A stretch of 6,807 nt of DNA from an uncultured Oscillospiraceae bacterium (GTDB lineage Bacteria > Bacillota > Clostridia > Oscillospirales > Ruminococcaceae): contig CAJTSP010000038.1 in assembly GCA_910578965.1 (NCBI GenBank), positions 12,666-19,472 of the forward strand, written 5' to 3'. Below the pieces are notes generated by a model. That model was given only the letters and a program-made list of their open reading frames with translations. It was not told the DNA's origin and did not search any database. Numbering within the stretch: the first letter of the stretch is position 1; the number at the start of each line of letters is the position of its first letter. The translations under genes were made by a program, and so were the position numbers. Below are positions 4,643-6,807 of the stretch, piece after piece.

Positions 4643-6807
4643 TTATTTGAGCTCCACCACAGTCACACCGTCCTCCCCCTCGCCGTATCGGCCCAGGCGG
4701 TAGCTCTGCACGTTTTTATGCCCCCGCAGATGGGTGTGGATGGCCTTGCGCAGCGCCCCGGTCCCCTTGCCGTGGATCAGGTACACCATCGTCTGGCCGC
4801 TCATCACCGCGTGGTCAATAAACTGGTCGGCCTCCATCAGCGCTTCGTCCACCGTTAGCCCTAACAGGTTGATCTCCATCGAGGAGGTGCGCTCGGCCCT
4901 GTCCACCGTGGCGGTGCGCGCCGGGCGCTGGAGCATGCCGCTTTTTGCGGATTTTTGCGGCTGGGCAGCGCGCTTATCCGGGCTTTTGAGCCCCGAGAGC
5001 GGTACCTTGGTTTTGAGGATGCCGGCCCGCACCTCCACCATACCGTGCTTATCCGGCAGGCTTACCACCGTAGCGATCTGCCCCAGCTCGGCAATCTCCA
5101 CCTCCTGCCCGGCCCGCACGCTTTTTAGCGGCACAAACTCCCGCGCCGGGCGATGCACCGGATCGGATTTTGTGTAAAGCTTTTCAGCTTCACGCCGGGC
5201 GATTTCCCGAGCACGGATGGCGCGCTGGGCCGCGGCGGTTTTGTCGTCCTTTTGCAGCCTGCGCAGCTCGTCGGTAAGGGCGTAGGCCTCGGCCTGCACC
5301 TGTTGGGCCATCTCGTGCGCCTTGCGCCGCGCAGCCTCCAACTCCTGCTCGCCCTGGGCAATCAGCGCGTCCCGCTTTTTGCGGGCGCTCTCCAACTGGC
5401 GCTCGGCCTCGCCCCGTAGCCGTTCGGTCTCGGCCTGGCTCGCTCCCAATTGGGCCTTGAGGTCGTCCAATTGGGCCAGCACGCTGTCCAGCCGCTTGTC
5501 CTCGCTGGATAGGTGCTCGTTTGCCTTTTGGATGATGCCGGCGGGCAGACCCAGCCGTTCGCTGATGAGAAAGGCGTTGGATTTGCCCGGCACCCCCACG
5601 CTGAGCCGGTAGGTGGGCCGCAGGCTCTCCACATCAAACTCGCAGCTTGCGTTTACCACGCCGGGCGTTTCCAGCGCAAACACCTTCATCTCGGCATAGT
5701 GGGTGGTGGCCATAACCAGCGCGCCGCGGCGGCGCAGCTCCTCCACAATGCTCACGGCCAGCGCCGCGCCCTCAGCCGGGTCGGTACCCGCGCCCAGCTC
5801 GTCCAGCAGCACGAGCGAAGAGGATGACGCTCGGGCGAGGATGCCGGTGATGTTTTTCATATGTCCTGAAAAGGTCGAAAGGCTTTGCTCGATGCTTTGC
5901 TCGTCGCCAATGTCTACCAGATACTCCGAAAAAGCACAAACGGTGCTGCCCTCGTGCGCGGGAATCAGCATCCCGCACTGGGCCATGACACAGAGCAGCC
6001 CGGCCGTTTTAAGGCTCACCGTTTTGCCGCCGGTATTTGGCCCGGTAATTACGAGGGTGTCATAATCGCGCCCAAGGGCAATGTCTACCGGCACAGCCTT
6101 TGCGGGGTCGAGCAAGGGATGGCGCGCCCCCTTAAGGCTGAACCACCGCTCGTTTGTAACCTGCGGACGCCAGGCCTTTTGCTCCAACGCAAGCTGTGCC
6201 TTGGCTAGCAGCATATCAATGGACAGCATCGCGTCATAGCTAAAGGTGAACATCGGCTCGATGGCGGCCGCCTGCTCGGTAAACCCGGTAAGGATCCGCT
6301 CGATCTCGGCAGCCTCCTGGCTGCGGAGCTGCATAATCTTGGCGTTGGCCTCTACCACGGCAGTAGGCTCCACAAAAAGGGTCGCCCCGGTACTGGATAC
6401 GTCATGGATCACGCCGCCCACCTCGCCGCGGTGCTCGGCCTTTACCGGTACGACAAACCGCCCGTTGCGCAGCGAAACAACAGCCTCCTGCAAATATTTG
6501 CCGGTGGCCTGGTTTTTGACCAGCGCATCCAGCTTATCGCGGATAGAATTTTCGGCCGCACGGATCCTGCGGCGTATCTCATAAAGGGTATTGCTGGCGG
6601 TATCGGCCATCTCAGTGGGCGATAAAATAGCGTCGCTGATTGCCTTTTCCAGCCCCGGCTGAGGGCTGAGGGCGTAAAACAGGTCGTCCACCGGCAGCGC
6701 GTCGTGCTCGCTGATGCCGTACCACTGCACCAGATTCTGGAAATTGCGCAGGGCCGCGGCCACCAAAAGCAGCTCGCCCATCGAAAGCACCCCGCCCTTG
6801 ACTGCCC
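4643..6807 (-). CDS. mutS2: Endonuclease MutS2 (5' end cut by window edge)
   Basis: MutS-family ATPase with a C-terminal SMR domain. In Bacillus it splits collided ribosomes and affects recombination; it is not a mismatch-repair protein. The frame is open to the right edge, so the GTG at 6790 is internal; about 70-75 N-terminal residues are missing by comparison with the 785-residue Bacillus protein. In order: core region with FVVPVKAEHR and GGVIHDVSSTGATLFVEP; ATPase domain with Walker A GPNTGGKT (6020-6043), DIGDEQSIEQSLSTFSGHM, Walker B LVLLDE (5798-5815) and TTHYAEMK, then GVPGKSNAFLI; a long charged Ala/Glu/Arg coiled coil (about 5170-5520); a KOW-like beta segment (about 4990-5145); and the SMR domain (4646-4879) with HGKGTGALR (4748-4774) and the usual end GVTVVELK. 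The first SMR motif, normally LDLRG or LDLHG, reads INLLG. A terminator follows about 100 bases after the stop. Confidence 0.97.
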   Translation of the reverse strand, partial: AVKGGVLSMGELLLVAAALRNFQNLVQWYGISEHDALPVDDLFYALSPQPGLEKAISDAILSPTEMADTASNTLYEIRRRIRAAENSIRDKLDALVKNQATGKYLQEAVVSLRNGRFVVPVKAEHRGEVGGVIHDVSSTGATLFVEPTAVVEANAKIMQLRSQEAAEIERILTGFTEQAAAIEPMFTFSYDAMLSIDMLLAKAQLALEQKAWRPQVTNERWFSLKGARHPLLDPAKAVPVDIALGRDYDTLVITGPNTGGKTVSLKTAGLLCVMAQCGMLIPAHEGSTVCAFSEYLVDIGDEQSIEQSLSTFSGHMKNITGILARASSSSLVLLDELGAGTDPAEGAALAVSIVEELRRRGALVMATTHYAEMKVFALETPGVVNASCEFDVESLRPTYRLSVGVPGKSNAFLISERLGLPAGIIQKANEHLSSEDKRLDSVLAQLDDLKAQLGASQAETERLRGEAERQLESARKKRDALIAQGEQELEAARRKAHEMAQQVQAEAYALTDELRRLQKDDKTAAAQRAIRAREIARREAEKLYTKSDPVHRPAREFVPLKSVRAGQEVEIAELGQIATVVSLPDKHGMVEVRAGILKTKVPLSGLKSPDKRAAQPQKSAKSGMLQRPARTATVDRAERTSSMEINLLGLTVDEALMEADQFIDHAVMSGQTMVYLIHGKGTGALRKAIHTHLRGHKNVQSYRLGRYGEGEDGVTVVELK

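Noticed and set aside
4734..6584. Several plus-strand open frames of 80-150 residues within mutS2
   Set aside because: All lie antisense to a well-conserved, unbroken MutS2 frame.

Overview
The window is a GC-rich chromosomal segment from an endospore-forming member of the Clostridia (Firmicutes/Bacillota). Three genes that act together only in spore formers are present: spoIIGA, sigE and sigG. High GC, strong Shine-Dalgarno sites and the sequence style of the non-conserved genes suggest an Oscillospirales or Christensenellales-like gut lineage, but that placement is inference. No RNA gene, CRISPR array, transposase or tRNA was seen.

Layout from right to left on the minus strand: mutS2 (4643 to the right edge, 5' end missing), its hairpin terminator (4514-4544), a promoter with the odd architecture of the Bacillus spoIIG promoter (4397-4429), spoIIGA (3490-4374), sigE (2721-3443), a strong bidirectional terminator (2629-2664), then, after a gap holding two plus-strand genes, sigG (1-736, last codons off the left edge). 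The plus-strand pair is a small membrane-anchored protein of unknown function (939-1448) and an Xre-type HTH regulator with a six-helix membrane domain (1618-2607).

How the genes work together: in the known Bacillus pathway, SpoIIGA in the septal membrane cleaves pro-SigE in the mother cell after a forespore signal, and SigG later directs late forespore transcription. In Bacillus subtilis spoIIGA, sigE and sigG are consecutive and co-directional. Here sigE ends at a terminator and sigG lies beyond two opposite-strand genes, so sigG must be driven by its own promoter. MutS2 is a housekeeping ATPase/SMR protein and probably not functionally tied to the sporulation genes.

The points most worth following up are the two-gene insert splitting sigE from sigG, the perfect AT-rich inverted repeat framing the ribosome-binding site of the membrane Xre gene, the TTGACA-21 bp-TACACT promoter of spoIIGA, and residue changes in the motifs of SpoIIGA (DTGF) and MutS2 (INLLG). 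No clearly new multi-gene system was found; the plus-strand pair is the only part whose role cannot be explained.
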